Below are positions 1 to 6,231 of a DNA stretch of 6,231 nucleotides, in pieces. Position 1 is the first letter of the stretch. Each line of letters opens with the position of its first letter. Location of the stretch: contig DJUI01000032.1 in NCBI GenBank assembly GCA_002438305.1, positions 1 to 6,231 of the forward strand. Reading direction: 5' to 3'. The translations under genes were made by a program, and so were the position numbers. The notes under the pieces were generated by a model. It searched no databases, was not told the origin of the DNA, and saw only the letters and a list, made by a program, of their open reading frames with translations. This DNA is from Staphylococcaceae bacterium UBA6286 (GTDB lineage Bacteria; Bacillota; Bacilli; Staphylococcales; Staphylococcaceae).

Positions 1-1
1 A

Positions 2-3000
2 GACAATAAATTTTACTTGAGATCAACCGCTCTAAAACTCATGATGTTTGCTGCACATACTACGGCAGCTCATGCTTCTGAAAATGAATCAACTGACCTA
101 CAAACTGATGACTCTTCTTATCAACCACCTACTACTCTTGATCAAGTAGAACCAAACTTATCAGAAACACGTTCCGCTCATCCTTATAACGTTGTAAAAT
201 CAGTCAATGCAGCAGATCTGAGCAATATTCAGACAGCTCCTGAGAAACTTGACACTGTTTCTATAGAACCAATAGAAACACTGCCAAATCAACATGAAGC
301 GACAGTTACTGCTCAAACAACTAATGATACACAATCAGAAGAAATTTCTTCAAAAGAAACTCTCTCATCTAATGAACCATCTGCAGACATAGTCACGAAT
401 GACAAACAGCCTGTAGCGGTCACTACTGATAACTCCTTAAACAGTAATATCAACACTACGAAAGAGCCAATCAAAACCGCCGTCCCGGAAAATAATACCA
501 GCAGCACTACTAACAGTTCAGCTGAAACTCCCAAACCAGTAACAGAAGCAGCAGTCACTGATGACCAGCTTCAGAAGTCAGCTGAAACTGTGAAGCCACT
601 CTCTTCAACTGAAACAACTACTGCAGCGTCGAAAGCAGTGGTCAAACCTAAACTTACTTTACGTTCAACTAAGGCAACAACACTAACTTCAACAGTGAAG
701 AAAACATCATCAGATATGTCAGTCAATGACTATATTAAATATAAGAACTATGAAGTACCAAAATATGAAGAAGATTTCTCTACTGATATCCCCAAAATTG
801 CTTATCGTGCAGGTGTTGGTGCTCCTGAAGGTATTATCGCACATGAAACTGCTAATAACACATCGACCATTGACGGTGAAATTGCTTATATGAAACGTAA
901 TTATCAAAATGCCTTCGTTCACGCATTTGTCGATGATAACAGAATTGTCGAAACTGCACCGACCGATTATCTCGCATGGGGAGCAGGTCCATATGCCAAT
1001 AGTCGATTCATACAAGTCGAACTTGTCAGAGTTCAAGGAAAAGACCGCTTCAGCAAAGCGATTAATAACTATGCTGATTATATTGCTACTAACTTGTTAT
1101 ATTACAAACTGCCTGTTGACAGCGCAGAATATGACGGGACGGGTACATTATGGTCTCATAAAGCGATATCCAATTATATCGGTGGAACCGACCACACAGA
1201 TCCCTATGGATGGTTCGCGGAGAACAACTATACATTTGATGAACTTGTTTACCTCGTGGCAGAAAAGTACAACTATAAAACAAGTGGTATTCCAGCAACA
1301 ACGCCTGCTCCACCGACAACGCCGGCACCTGCTCCGGTAAAGACAGGTCAAATCACTACAACCGCTGTCTCAAAGATGGTCCGTATTAAATCTAAATCAT
1401 CACCAGTCTACAGCAGTGTATCAGATGTAAATAGTCAGGAAGCTAATTCAAAATATGGTGTTTCATATTATGTGAACAAAAAAGCAGTGCTCAATGGTGT
1501 AACTTATTATTCACTACAAGATAACGAAAAAGTATCACGTGGATGGGTTGAAGCCAAATATTTAACACAGGCAACAAGAAGCGCTGAGAAAAAGATTACG
1601 ACAAAATATACTATTAATTCTAAAGTGAGCGGAATTTATTCAGTACCATGGGGAACAAGTGCACAAAAAATTAATGATCTCAAGTCTTCCATTAACAAAT
1701 CATTCTCCCCTAGCAAGAAAGTAACTATTAATAACATACCGTACTATTTTGGCACTATTAATAAAATGACTGGTTGGATCAGCGGCTCTCACCTCACGCT
1801 GAATGTCGGACCGACACAGCTGAAAACAGTTGATATGATCGGTAGAACATCATCCAAAGGTGCCACTTATTATACTGATAGTAAAATCTCTAAGAAAGCT
1901 GTTAAAAAGTTAGTGAATATGCAGTATTATATTGATAAACAAGGAATGAAAGGTTCAACGAAATATTTCAGAATTGTTGATAGTGCTAATAAGATGGTTG
2001 GCTGGGTCAGTGACAGCGGCATTAAACAAACTTCTCATAAAGTCGTAAATTATCAAAAGGCACCTTACGTGATCAATAACACAAAAACGTATGTCTATCA
2101 TATCCCTGGTGGAAGTGCATCGCAGCGCGTTGCTCCCTTAACTCACCTCACAAGTAAAGTGTTCAACGTCGTTAAAGCTGAACAAGTAGGTTCAGCGCTA
2201 TGGTACAAAGGTACAATTGCCAATACGCGTACAATCGGGTGGATTGCAGGAAAGTATTTAACAAAACAGACGATTAAAACTAAAAAAGCGCCTGATTCTT
2301 TAAGTTCAGCTGTCAAAAAACAAATGAAGCTTAAAAATTCAAAGCCTCAAGTCAGTTATATCAAGAGCAATGGAACTCATGCGTGGCGAAATGCTACTAC
2401 TGCGGAAGTGAAGCAGGCAATGAATACCAACAATACGATGAACGATTCTGTTCAGAAGTATCAGTTCCTTGATCTTCATTCCTCTCAGGGAATATCTGGT
2501 TCACAGCTTAATAAGCTGCTAGTCGGTAAAGGAGTTCTTGAAGGACATGGAGATGCATTTGCTAAAGCAGCGAAGACATTGAATATCAATGAAATTTATT
2601 TAATCAGTCATGCACTGCTTGAAACAGGTAACGGTACAAGTGCCCTGAGTACAGGGTTAGGATATAATCGTAAAACAGGTAAAGTTACTACAAAATCTTC
2701 AGTGAAGTATTATAATATGTTTGGTACAAAAGCGACTGATAAAAACGTAGAAAATGGCGGCATTAAGTATGCCTATGAGCAAGGATGGAATACGCCGGCT
2801 AAAGCCATTGTCGGCGGTGCAAAATATGTTGCTGACAGCTATTTTAAAAATCAGCAGGTCACCTTGCATCAAATGCGCTGGAATCCTGTTAATACAGGAA
2901 GTCATCAATATGCAACTGATATTAACTGGGCTTCAAAAAATGCTTCTCGTATAGCCCAATTCTATCAGCAGCTTGGACTTGAAGGTCTGAAATACTTTAT

Positions 3001-3019
3001 TCACCGTTATGACCAGTAA
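2..3019 (+). CDS. atl: Bifunctional autolysin Atl (N-acetylmuramoyl-L-alanine amidase / endo-beta-N-acetylglucosaminidase), 5' end cut by window edge
   Basis: Secreted, proteolytically processed peptidoglycan hydrolase acting in cell separation and wall turnover. Residues are numbered from the in-frame TTG at 17. The frame stays open to base 2, and the leader resembles that of staphylococcal Atl, so the true start should lie a few codons upstream. A signal peptide ends near AAHA (about residue 20). A Ser/Thr/Glu-rich propeptide runs to about 233. The zinc amidase (Amidase_2) spans about 234-420, with likely zinc ligands H276 (AHETAN), H381 (WSHKA) and D395 (DHTDPYGW); their spacing of 105 and 14 residues equals that recalled for S. 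aureus AmiA. A Pro/Thr linker covers about 425-441. Four GW modules for wall binding have GW at 509, 586, 662 and 741. The glucosaminidase (GH73) covers about 790-1000, with likely catalytic E869 in LLETGNGTS. The protein is about 1,005 aa against roughly 1,256 in S. aureus, mainly through fewer GW modules. Monocistronic, ended by the hairpin at 3021-3061. Confidence 0.96.
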   Translation, partial: DNKFYLRSTALKLMMFAAHTTAAHASENESTDLQTDDSSYQPPTTLDQVEPNLSETRSAHPYNVVKSVNAADLSNIQTAPEKLDTVSIEPIETLPNQHEATVTAQTTNDTQSEEISSKETLSSNEPSADIVTNDKQPVAVTTDNSLNSNINTTKEPIKTAVPENNTSSTTNSSAETPKPVTEAAVTDDQLQKSAETVKPLSSTETTTAASKAVVKPKLTLRSTKATTLTSTVKKTSSDMSVNDYIKYKNYEVPKYEEDFSTDIPKIAYRAGVGAPEGIIAHETANNTSTIDGEIAYMKRNYQNAFVHAFVDDNRIVETAPTDYLAWGAGPYANSRFIQVELVRVQGKDRFSKAINNYADYIATNLLYYKLPVDSAEYDGTGTLWSHKAISNYIGGTDHTDPYGWFAENNYTFDELVYLVAEKYNYKTSGIPATTPAPPTTPAPAPVKTGQITTTAVSKMVRIKSKSSPVYSSVSDVNSQEANSKYGVSYYVNKKAVLNGVTYYSLQDNEKVSRGWVEAKYLTQATRSAEKKITTKYTINSKVSGIYSVPWGTSAQKINDLKSSINKSFSPSKKVTINNIPYYFGTINKMTGWISGSHLTLNVGPTQLKTVDMIGRTSSKGATYYTDSKISKKAVKKLVNMQYYIDKQGMKGSTKYFRIVDSANKMVGWVSDSGIKQTSHKVVNYQKAPYVINNTKTYVYHIPGGSASQRVAPLTHLTSKVFNVVKAEQVGSALWYKGTIANTRTIGWIAGKYLTKQTIKTKKAPDSLSSAVKKQMKLKNSKPQVSYIKSNGTHAWRNATTAEVKQAMNTNNTMNDSVQKYQFLDLHSSQGISGSQLNKLLVGKGVLEGHGDAFAKAAKTLNINEIYLISHALLETGNGTSALSTGLGYNRKTGKVTTKSSVKYYNMFGTKATDKNVENGGIKYAYEQGWNTPAKAIVGGAKYVADSYFKNQQVTLHQMRWNPVNTGSHQYATDINWASKNASRIAQFYQQLGLEGLKYFIHRYDQ

Positions 3020-3020
3020 T

Positions 3021-3061
3021 AAAAAACACTGTGAACATTAATTTTGTTCACAGTGTTTTTT
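3021..3061. terminator. Bidirectional rho-independent terminator between atl and the marR gene
   Basis: Bases 3021-3037 pair perfectly with 3045-3061, a 17-bp stem around a 7-nt loop. The stem has a central CACTGTGAACA arm and A6/T6 ends, so each strand ends in a U-tract after the hairpin. It begins one base after the atl stop codon and lies 11 bases past the marR stop, so it fits both convergent genes. Confidence 0.92.
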
Positions 3062-3072
3062 ATTGAAATTAA

Positions 3073-3519
3073 TTAAAATCTAAATGGATCTCGTATTACG
3101 AATGAATCATAAATTTTTTCAAGTAAAATCATTAGTTCTTGAGCTTCATCATTACTTAATTCTTTCATAAAATTATGAACGACCTTTGCTTTAATATCTT
3201 CAGCTTTTTCCAGCACTTCTTTACCCGGCCCTGTAACTTTTAGGACTGTAGAGCGTAAGTCGTATATACTTTGTTCCTTATAAACATAACCATTATCCAC
3301 TAACTTTTTGATGGCACGTGAGACAGCAGTCTGTTCCTTATTCAATCGATAGATGAGTTTTTTCTGAGTCATATTATCTTCAGCAGCAATTATTTCCATC
3401 ATATACAACTGTTCTCTTGTCAAGTTAACATCAGATAATTCTGTCGAAGTAAAATCATCAATTTTTGAATTCATTATGTAAATTAATTGCCCAAATCGTT
3501 TTAAGCGGTTTTCATCCAT
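3073..3519 (-). CDS. MarR-family transcriptional regulator, candidate AtlR-like autolysin repressor
   Basis: A 148-residue protein of typical MarR length, expected to be a dimeric winged-helix DNA-binding protein in the cytoplasm. N- and C-terminal helices (about 4-25 and 100-142) would make the dimer interface. The winged helix covers about 33-97: LTREQLYMM, then recognition helix KEQTAVSRAIKKL (61-73), then the wing with the family's D-x-R pattern (D87, R89) leading to LKVT. It has no cysteine, so it cannot sense oxidation as the one-Cys MgrA/SarZ/OhrR group does. The ATG at 3517-3519 is preceded by GAAGGAG (3527-3533) with 7 bases between. It converges on atl and diverges from the acyltransferase gene. 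A MarR-type repressor of atl (AtlR) has been reported in staphylococci. Position beside atl makes this a candidate equivalent, but the target is inferred and not shown here. Family assignment is firm, function moderate. Confidence 0.9.
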   Translation of the reverse strand: MDENRLKRFGQLIYIMNSKIDDFTSTELSDVNLTREQLYMMEIIAAEDNMTQKKLIYRLNKEQTAVSRAIKKLVDNGYVYKEQSIYDLRSTVLKVTGPGKEVLEKAEDIKAKVVHNFMKELSNDEAQELMILLEKIYDSFVIRDPFRF

Positions 3520-3526
3520 GCTTTGT

Positions 3527-3533
3527 CTCCTTC
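3527..3533 (-). promoter_or_regulatory. Ribosome binding site of the marR gene
   Basis: The minus strand reads GAAGGAG, 7 bases before the ATG at 3517-3519. This is a strong Shine-Dalgarno match at normal spacing and supports that start. Confidence 0.85.
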
Positions 3534-3552
3534 AATTCTGTTAACATGAATT
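3534..3552. promoter_or_regulatory. Candidate MarR operator overlapping the marR transcription start
   Basis: An 8-bp perfect palindrome TGTTAACA (3539-3546) is flanked by AATTC on the left and GAATT on the right, with one extra base on the right arm, giving a 19-bp near-palindrome. It abuts the -10 box at 3550-3555 and should cover the transcription start near 3543. Size and position fit autorepression by a MarR dimer. Binding is inferred; AT-rich DNA produces such symmetry by chance fairly often. Confidence 0.45.
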
Positions 3553-3578
3553 ATAATGCACCACAATTAGTTTATCAA
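3550..3578 (-). promoter_or_regulatory. Sigma-A-type promoter for the marR gene
   Basis: On the minus strand a TTGATA -35 box (3573-3578) is followed after 17 bases by a consensus TATAAT -10 box (3550-3555). A start near 3543 would leave a short leader of about 25 bases with the ribosome binding site. An inverted repeat TAGTT-N4-AACTA (3568-3581) overlies the -35 box and is a second possible repressor site. Confidence 0.75.
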
Positions 3579-3581
3579 CTA

Positions 3582-3703
3582 TTTATTAAATTTTAAATAA
3601 TGATTGTATACTATTTAATGGCTATTTTAGTTTCACCTGTGCATATATTCTCTGATTCAGGGTAATGGGATATTAGTTTTGTAATGAGAAAGTAGGTTAT
3701 GAT
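3582..3703 (+). promoter_or_regulatory. Upstream region of the acyltransferase gene; promoter not clearly resolved
   Basis: This AT-rich stretch must carry the promoter for the downstream gene unless transcription enters from elsewhere. TATACT (3607-3612) and TATATT (3644-3649) could serve as -10 boxes, but neither has a convincing -35 box at 16-18 bases. The octamer ACTATTTA occurs at 3578 and 3610, with the related GCTATTTT at 3621. A weak ribosome binding site, AGTAGG (3691-3696), sits 7 bases before the ATG. Confidence 0.3.
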
Positions 3704-4690
3704 ATGGCTAAAACACGCGATCATTACTTCGATAACGCAAGATTCTTCTTAATTGTACTTGTCGTTTTCGGTCATCTTCTTCGATCGTTTGTCACAGAAA
3801 ACCATTTCCTTCAAGCACTCTATATGTTCATCTATAGTTTTCATATGCCTGCATTTGTACTCATTTCTGGTTATTTTGCAAAAGGAATCAATAAACCAGG
3901 CTATTTGATGAAATTGGTAAAGAAATTACTGATACCTTATTTAATCTTCCAGACCTTTTATGCTTGTTATTACTATTTTATCGATGATGTGAAATCAATA
4001 GACGTCAACCCGTTTGATCCTCAGTGGGCGATGTGGTTTTTACTGAGTCTGTTCTCATGGCATGTCATGCTGTATTTAGTGAAAAATTTCAACATGATAA
4101 TCGTTGTTCTCTTATCGTTTCTTGTCGGAATCATAGTAGGTTACTTTGATTTCATTAACAATACTTTAAGTTTATCCAGAACATTTGTATTTTTTCCTTT
4201 GTTTCTATTAGGCTATTATGCAACCTCCGAACATTTTAATGTCATCAAAAATAAAAAATATTTACCATTATCGGTTGCAAGTCTTGCAATTATTTTCACC
4301 TTTTATATGTTGACTGACTTTAACTTCGAATGGTTGTTTGGTAGTAAACCCTACAGTTCATTAGAGAACGCCGATATTTACAGCGGTGTGAAACGTGGTC
4401 TAATCTATATCGTCATAATCGTTAGTACGTTCAGTTTTTTGAACATTGTACCAAAAAGAAATTTAACACTCACTTATATAGGCTCCAGGACGATGTTTAT
4501 CTATCTGCTTCATGGACTGTTCATCGGCTTGTTTCGTGCAAATGGCTGGGATAAGGCATTTGGAGGTAATATGATGATTATCATGTTAGGACTGCTGATT
4601 ATGTCTGCACTTATCGTCTATATATTCAGTCATAACATGACAAAGAAAGTAGCTGCACCTGTAGTTGAAGTTAAAAATCCACTGAATTAA
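3704..4690 (+). CDS. Polytopic membrane acyltransferase, acyltransferase-3 / NolL-like family
   Basis: A 328-residue integral membrane protein with about ten hydrophobic segments, normal for the acyltransferase-3 family (PF01757; the NolL / fucose 4-O-acetylase-like branch). Family marks are R13 and H24 in the first segment (DNARFFLIVLVVFGH), FHMPAF (46-51), SGYF (55-58), WFLLSL (111-116) and H270 in the last third (LLHGLF). Family members move an acyl group, usually acetyl, onto a sugar or other envelope acceptor at the membrane; the acceptor cannot be read from the sequence. The basic N-terminus before the first segment suggests a cytoplasmic N-terminus. ATG at 3704 has a weak ribosome binding site, AGTAGG, 7 bases upstream, and no better start is nearby. 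The gene is monocistronic, divergent from marR across 184 bp, and ends within a hairpin whose stem overlaps its stop codon. Family is secure, substrate unknown. Confidence 0.88.
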   Translation: MAKTRDHYFDNARFFLIVLVVFGHLLRSFVTENHFLQALYMFIYSFHMPAFVLISGYFAKGINKPGYLMKLVKKLLIPYLIFQTFYACYYYFIDDVKSIDVNPFDPQWAMWFLLSLFSWHVMLYLVKNFNMIIVVLLSFLVGIIVGYFDFINNTLSLSRTFVFFPLFLLGYYATSEHFNVIKNKKYLPLSVASLAIIFTFYMLTDFNFEWLFGSKPYSSLENADIYSGVKRGLIYIVIIVSTFSFLNIVPKRNLTLTYIGSRTMFIYLLHGLFIGLFRANGWDKAFGGNMMIIMLGLLIMSALIVYIFSHNMTKKVAAPVVEVKNPLN

Positions 4691-4718
4691 AAAGCTTCCA
4701 GCGAACTGGAAGCTTTTT
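4689..4718. terminator. Bidirectional rho-independent terminator between the acyltransferase and pyruvyl transferase genes
   Basis: Bases 4689-4700 (AAAAAGCTTCCA) pair perfectly with 4707-4718. An added G4701-C4706 pair gives a 13-bp stem with a CGAA tetraloop. A and T runs at the stem base give a U-tract on either strand. It overlaps the last two bases of the acyltransferase stop codon and directly abuts the stop codon of the opposing gene at 4719. Confidence 0.9.
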
Positions 4719-6110
4719 CTATTTTCTATTTTTTAATTGAGATACTTTATCAGCTAAACTTAACGCGCTCTTAACACTTCTTCTATTAAGAGTGGCATTT
4801 TTAAAATTTAACTCATCTTTTAATTGTTTATTTTGTTGTTTTATTTTTTTTAATTCAGCAGTTAATTTAGCTTCTGTCTTTGATTTAGACTTAACAGGTG
4901 TACTATGCAATTGTTGTAAACGTTTTGTCTGTTCAGTTGGTGAAACTGCAATAATAGGATGGACAATCTCTGAATTTACAACTTTAGAATCGAAGTCTGT
5001 CTTTCCACCATAATTATAAATATGATCAAGATCATTTTTGTTAAGGAAATCAATATAGTTATTAAAGTTTCGCTTTTGCATCTTTTCAGGACTATGGAAA
5101 TCAACTTGTTCAATTAAATCAAATATCGTTGTATCATCAGTTACTTCATTAGCCATCACATGAGTCAGTTGATGATACTCAGCAAGTTCTCTCATTCGTG
5201 CATCTTTAGGAAATAGGATACTTGGTGTCCCTGCAATAGTTGCTGTGATATTACCATGAAGTCTTGCGCCAAAACTTAAATCAACCGTTCTCAAAAATTC
5301 AATCCAATCATGAGCCGATAAGAAGTAGTTCACTTTATCTTCTTGATAGAGACGATGTGTTAGACTTGTTGGATATGTCAATTGATCTTTATTATCAATG
5401 TCAGGTCCTCCGTAGTAGGTTAATTTCAATTCTTTCATCCATTGTGGAATAAAAGTAATATCATTAAATTCATGTTGAGAGCGCTCTAAAAATTTCAATA
5501 GATTTTCAGGAGATAGTCTTGAATTATTAATAGCTACTTTTGAGTCTTTATTAATAACAGTATCTCTTATTATCAAATCAGGACCAAATGTATACATTGA
5601 TGGACAACCGATAACATGGTGATCAATACCCTCTTTAAACCCTAGTCTTGTTAAATAATCTGAAGTAATTTGTCCTCGAAGTCCAATGATATTAGAATGA
5701 TTCAATACAGCTTTAATAAACTCTTTAACTGTTTCATCGAATGCAAAACCTTCATTCAATTTCGGTTCGAAAGGGGCTCTTAATCCAACGCCTATCACAT
5801 ATACCGGAATGGTTAAACGATTAATTAATTTTGTATAGTTCTCCAATGTAGAAACAAAATCTGTTCTAAAAGCGTCTGCAAGTGGAATAATATAACCATC
5901 ATACTGCTCATTAATTTCTGCAGCTTTGTCTGGATTAATTTTGTAATCATCTGGTTCGATGATAACATTATCAGTCTGTAATGTCCGATATATACTATTT
6001 TGATAAATCAAATTACCTACATTACTTCCAATAAGATTTTTATTCATCACTTCTAAAGCAGTGTTACTTTGAAAGGGAGTTTTTCCAGCTCTCATTAAAA
6101 ATTTTTTCAT
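4719..6110 (-). CDS. Polysaccharide pyruvyl transferase family protein with C-terminal coiled coil
   Basis: A 463-residue soluble protein of the polysaccharide pyruvyl transferase family (PF04230), which in characterised members moves pyruvate from phosphoenolpyruvate onto a sugar of a surface glycan. Visible marks, numbered from the ATG at 6108-6110, are GSNVGN (28-33), PVYVIGVG (102-109), IGLRGQITSDYL (142-153), VIGCPSM (166-172) and the hallmark GARLHGN with R283 and H285. The domain ends near 330-360. A Ser/Lys-rich spacer leads to a coiled coil at about 414-441 with hydrophobic positions L416, L420, I423, L430, L434 and N427, then a basic tail ending KNRK. This tail is not part of the core family domain. 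The ATG is preferred over a GTG 12 codons upstream because AAAGGAG lies just before the ATG and nothing like it precedes the GTG. The gene stands alone, without glycosyltransferase neighbours in view. The acceptor glycan is unknown. Confidence 0.85.
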   Translation of the reverse strand: MKKFLMRAGKTPFQSNTALEVMNKNLIGSNVGNLIYQNSIYRTLQTDNVIIEPDDYKINPDKAAEINEQYDGYIIPLADAFRTDFVSTLENYTKLINRLTIPVYVIGVGLRAPFEPKLNEGFAFDETVKEFIKAVLNHSNIIGLRGQITSDYLTRLGFKEGIDHHVIGCPSMYTFGPDLIIRDTVINKDSKVAINNSRLSPENLLKFLERSQHEFNDITFIPQWMKELKLTYYGGPDIDNKDQLTYPTSLTHRLYQEDKVNYFLSAHDWIEFLRTVDLSFGARLHGNITATIAGTPSILFPKDARMRELAEYHQLTHVMANEVTDDTTIFDLIEQVDFHSPEKMQKRNFNNYIDFLNKNDLDHIYNYGGKTDFDSKVVNSEIVHPIIAVSPTEQTKRLQQLHSTPVKSKSKTEAKLTAELKKIKQQNKQLKDELNFKNATLNRRSVKSALSLADKVSQLKNRK

Positions 6111-6122
6111 CTCTTTTAATTT

Positions 6123-6129
6123 CTCCTTT
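6123..6129 (-). promoter_or_regulatory. Ribosome binding site deciding the start of the pyruvyl transferase gene
   Basis: The minus strand reads AAAGGAG, with 12 bases to the ATG at 6108-6110. The spacing is longer than usual, but it is the only strong Shine-Dalgarno match nearby. It lies inside the longer GTG-started reading frame, which argues against that longer form. Confidence 0.6.
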
Positions 6130-6173
6130 AATACTGTGTGATACACTTAGTAAATCAATCGTATATTTTATTA

Positions 6174-6202
6174 ATTATACCGGATATAAATATTTTTATC
6201 AC
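6174..6202 (-). promoter_or_regulatory. Sigma-A-type promoter for the pyruvyl transferase gene
   Basis: On the minus strand a GTGATA -35 box (6197-6202, four of six consensus bases) is followed after 17 bases by a consensus TATAAT -10 box (6174-6179). A start near 6167 gives a leader of about 57 bases before the ATG. The start would fall upstream of the GTG at 6144-6146, so the promoter does not by itself choose between the two starts. Confidence 0.6.
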
Positions 6203-6231
6203 TTATTCTATACTGTATAATAAACAATAAA

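Noticed and set aside
17..19. TTG as the start codon of atl
   Set aside because: The frame is open upstream to the window edge, no ribosome binding site precedes it, and the upstream in-frame residues DNKFY resemble the N-terminal leader of staphylococcal Atl. The real start should be just outside the window.
519..600. Repeated SAET-KP segment in the Atl propeptide as a possible tandem repeat
   Set aside because: Only two short, imperfect copies exist in a low-complexity Ser/Thr/Glu region. This is usual for Atl propeptides and not a real repeat array.
909..1340. 143-residue plus-strand reading frame inside atl
   Set aside because: It lies in another frame entirely within the conserved amidase domain, has no ribosome binding site and no recognisable domain. 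It is a shadow of atl.
313..1351. Several antisense reading frames opposite the atl propeptide and amidase regions
   Set aside because: They are short, overlap one another, lack ribosome binding sites and mirror the composition of the sense strand.
2699..2954. Short reading frames on both strands within the glucosaminidase region
   Set aside because: They overlap a strongly conserved catalytic domain in the main frame, so they are chance open frames.
3582..3600. AT-rich imperfect inverted repeat TTATTAAATTTTAAATAA as a terminator or operator
   Set aside because: It has no G-C pairs to form a stable hairpin and its symmetry is what A/T-only DNA gives by chance. At most it may act as an AT-rich upstream element for a promoter.
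4792..5452. Two short plus-strand reading frames opposite the pyruvyl transferase gene
   Set aside because: They are antisense to conserved coding sequence and carry no start signals or domains. The Cys/Phe-rich content of the first reflects the Lys/Asn/Gln-rich coiled coil on the other strand.
1..6231. Mobile elements, CRISPR arrays, tRNA or rRNA genes, riboswitches
   Set aside because: No transposase, terminal inverted repeats, regularly spaced repeats, cloverleaf-like sequence or long structured leader was found; the intergenic regions are all under 200 bases.

Overview
The window reads as chromosomal DNA from a low-GC Gram-positive coccus of the family Staphylococcaceae (Staphylococcus, Mammaliicoccus or Macrococcus; the genus cannot be fixed from sequence alone). 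The strongest evidence is the first gene, a bifunctional Atl-type autolysin with the staphylococcal layout of propeptide, zinc amidase, GW modules and C-terminal glucosaminidase.

Layout. Positions 2-3019 (+) hold the autolysin gene atl, open at the left edge and probably missing only a few N-terminal codons. Positions 3021-3061 form a long hairpin that can terminate transcription in both directions. Positions 3073-3519 (-) encode a MarR-family repressor-like protein, convergent with atl. A 184-bp divergent intergenic region follows, with a good sigma-A-type promoter for the marR gene and candidate operators. Positions 3704-4690 (+) encode a polytopic membrane acyltransferase of the acyltransferase-3 / NolL-like group. 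A second bidirectional hairpin lies at 4689-4718. Positions 4719-6110 (-) encode a polysaccharide pyruvyl transferase-family protein with an added C-terminal leucine-zipper-like coiled coil and basic tail. Its promoter lies at 6174-6202.

How the genes may work together. The three non-regulatory products all fit cell-envelope work: peptidoglycan cleavage by Atl, acyl transfer at the membrane, and modification of a surface glycan. The MarR gene beside atl is a good candidate for an AtlR-like repressor of the autolysin, and it is divergent from the acyltransferase gene. No mobile element, CRISPR array, tRNA or rRNA was seen. Nothing here is clearly a new system. The points most worth following are the marR-atl-acyltransferase linkage with its candidate operators, the four-module Atl, and the zipper-tailed pyruvyl transferase.
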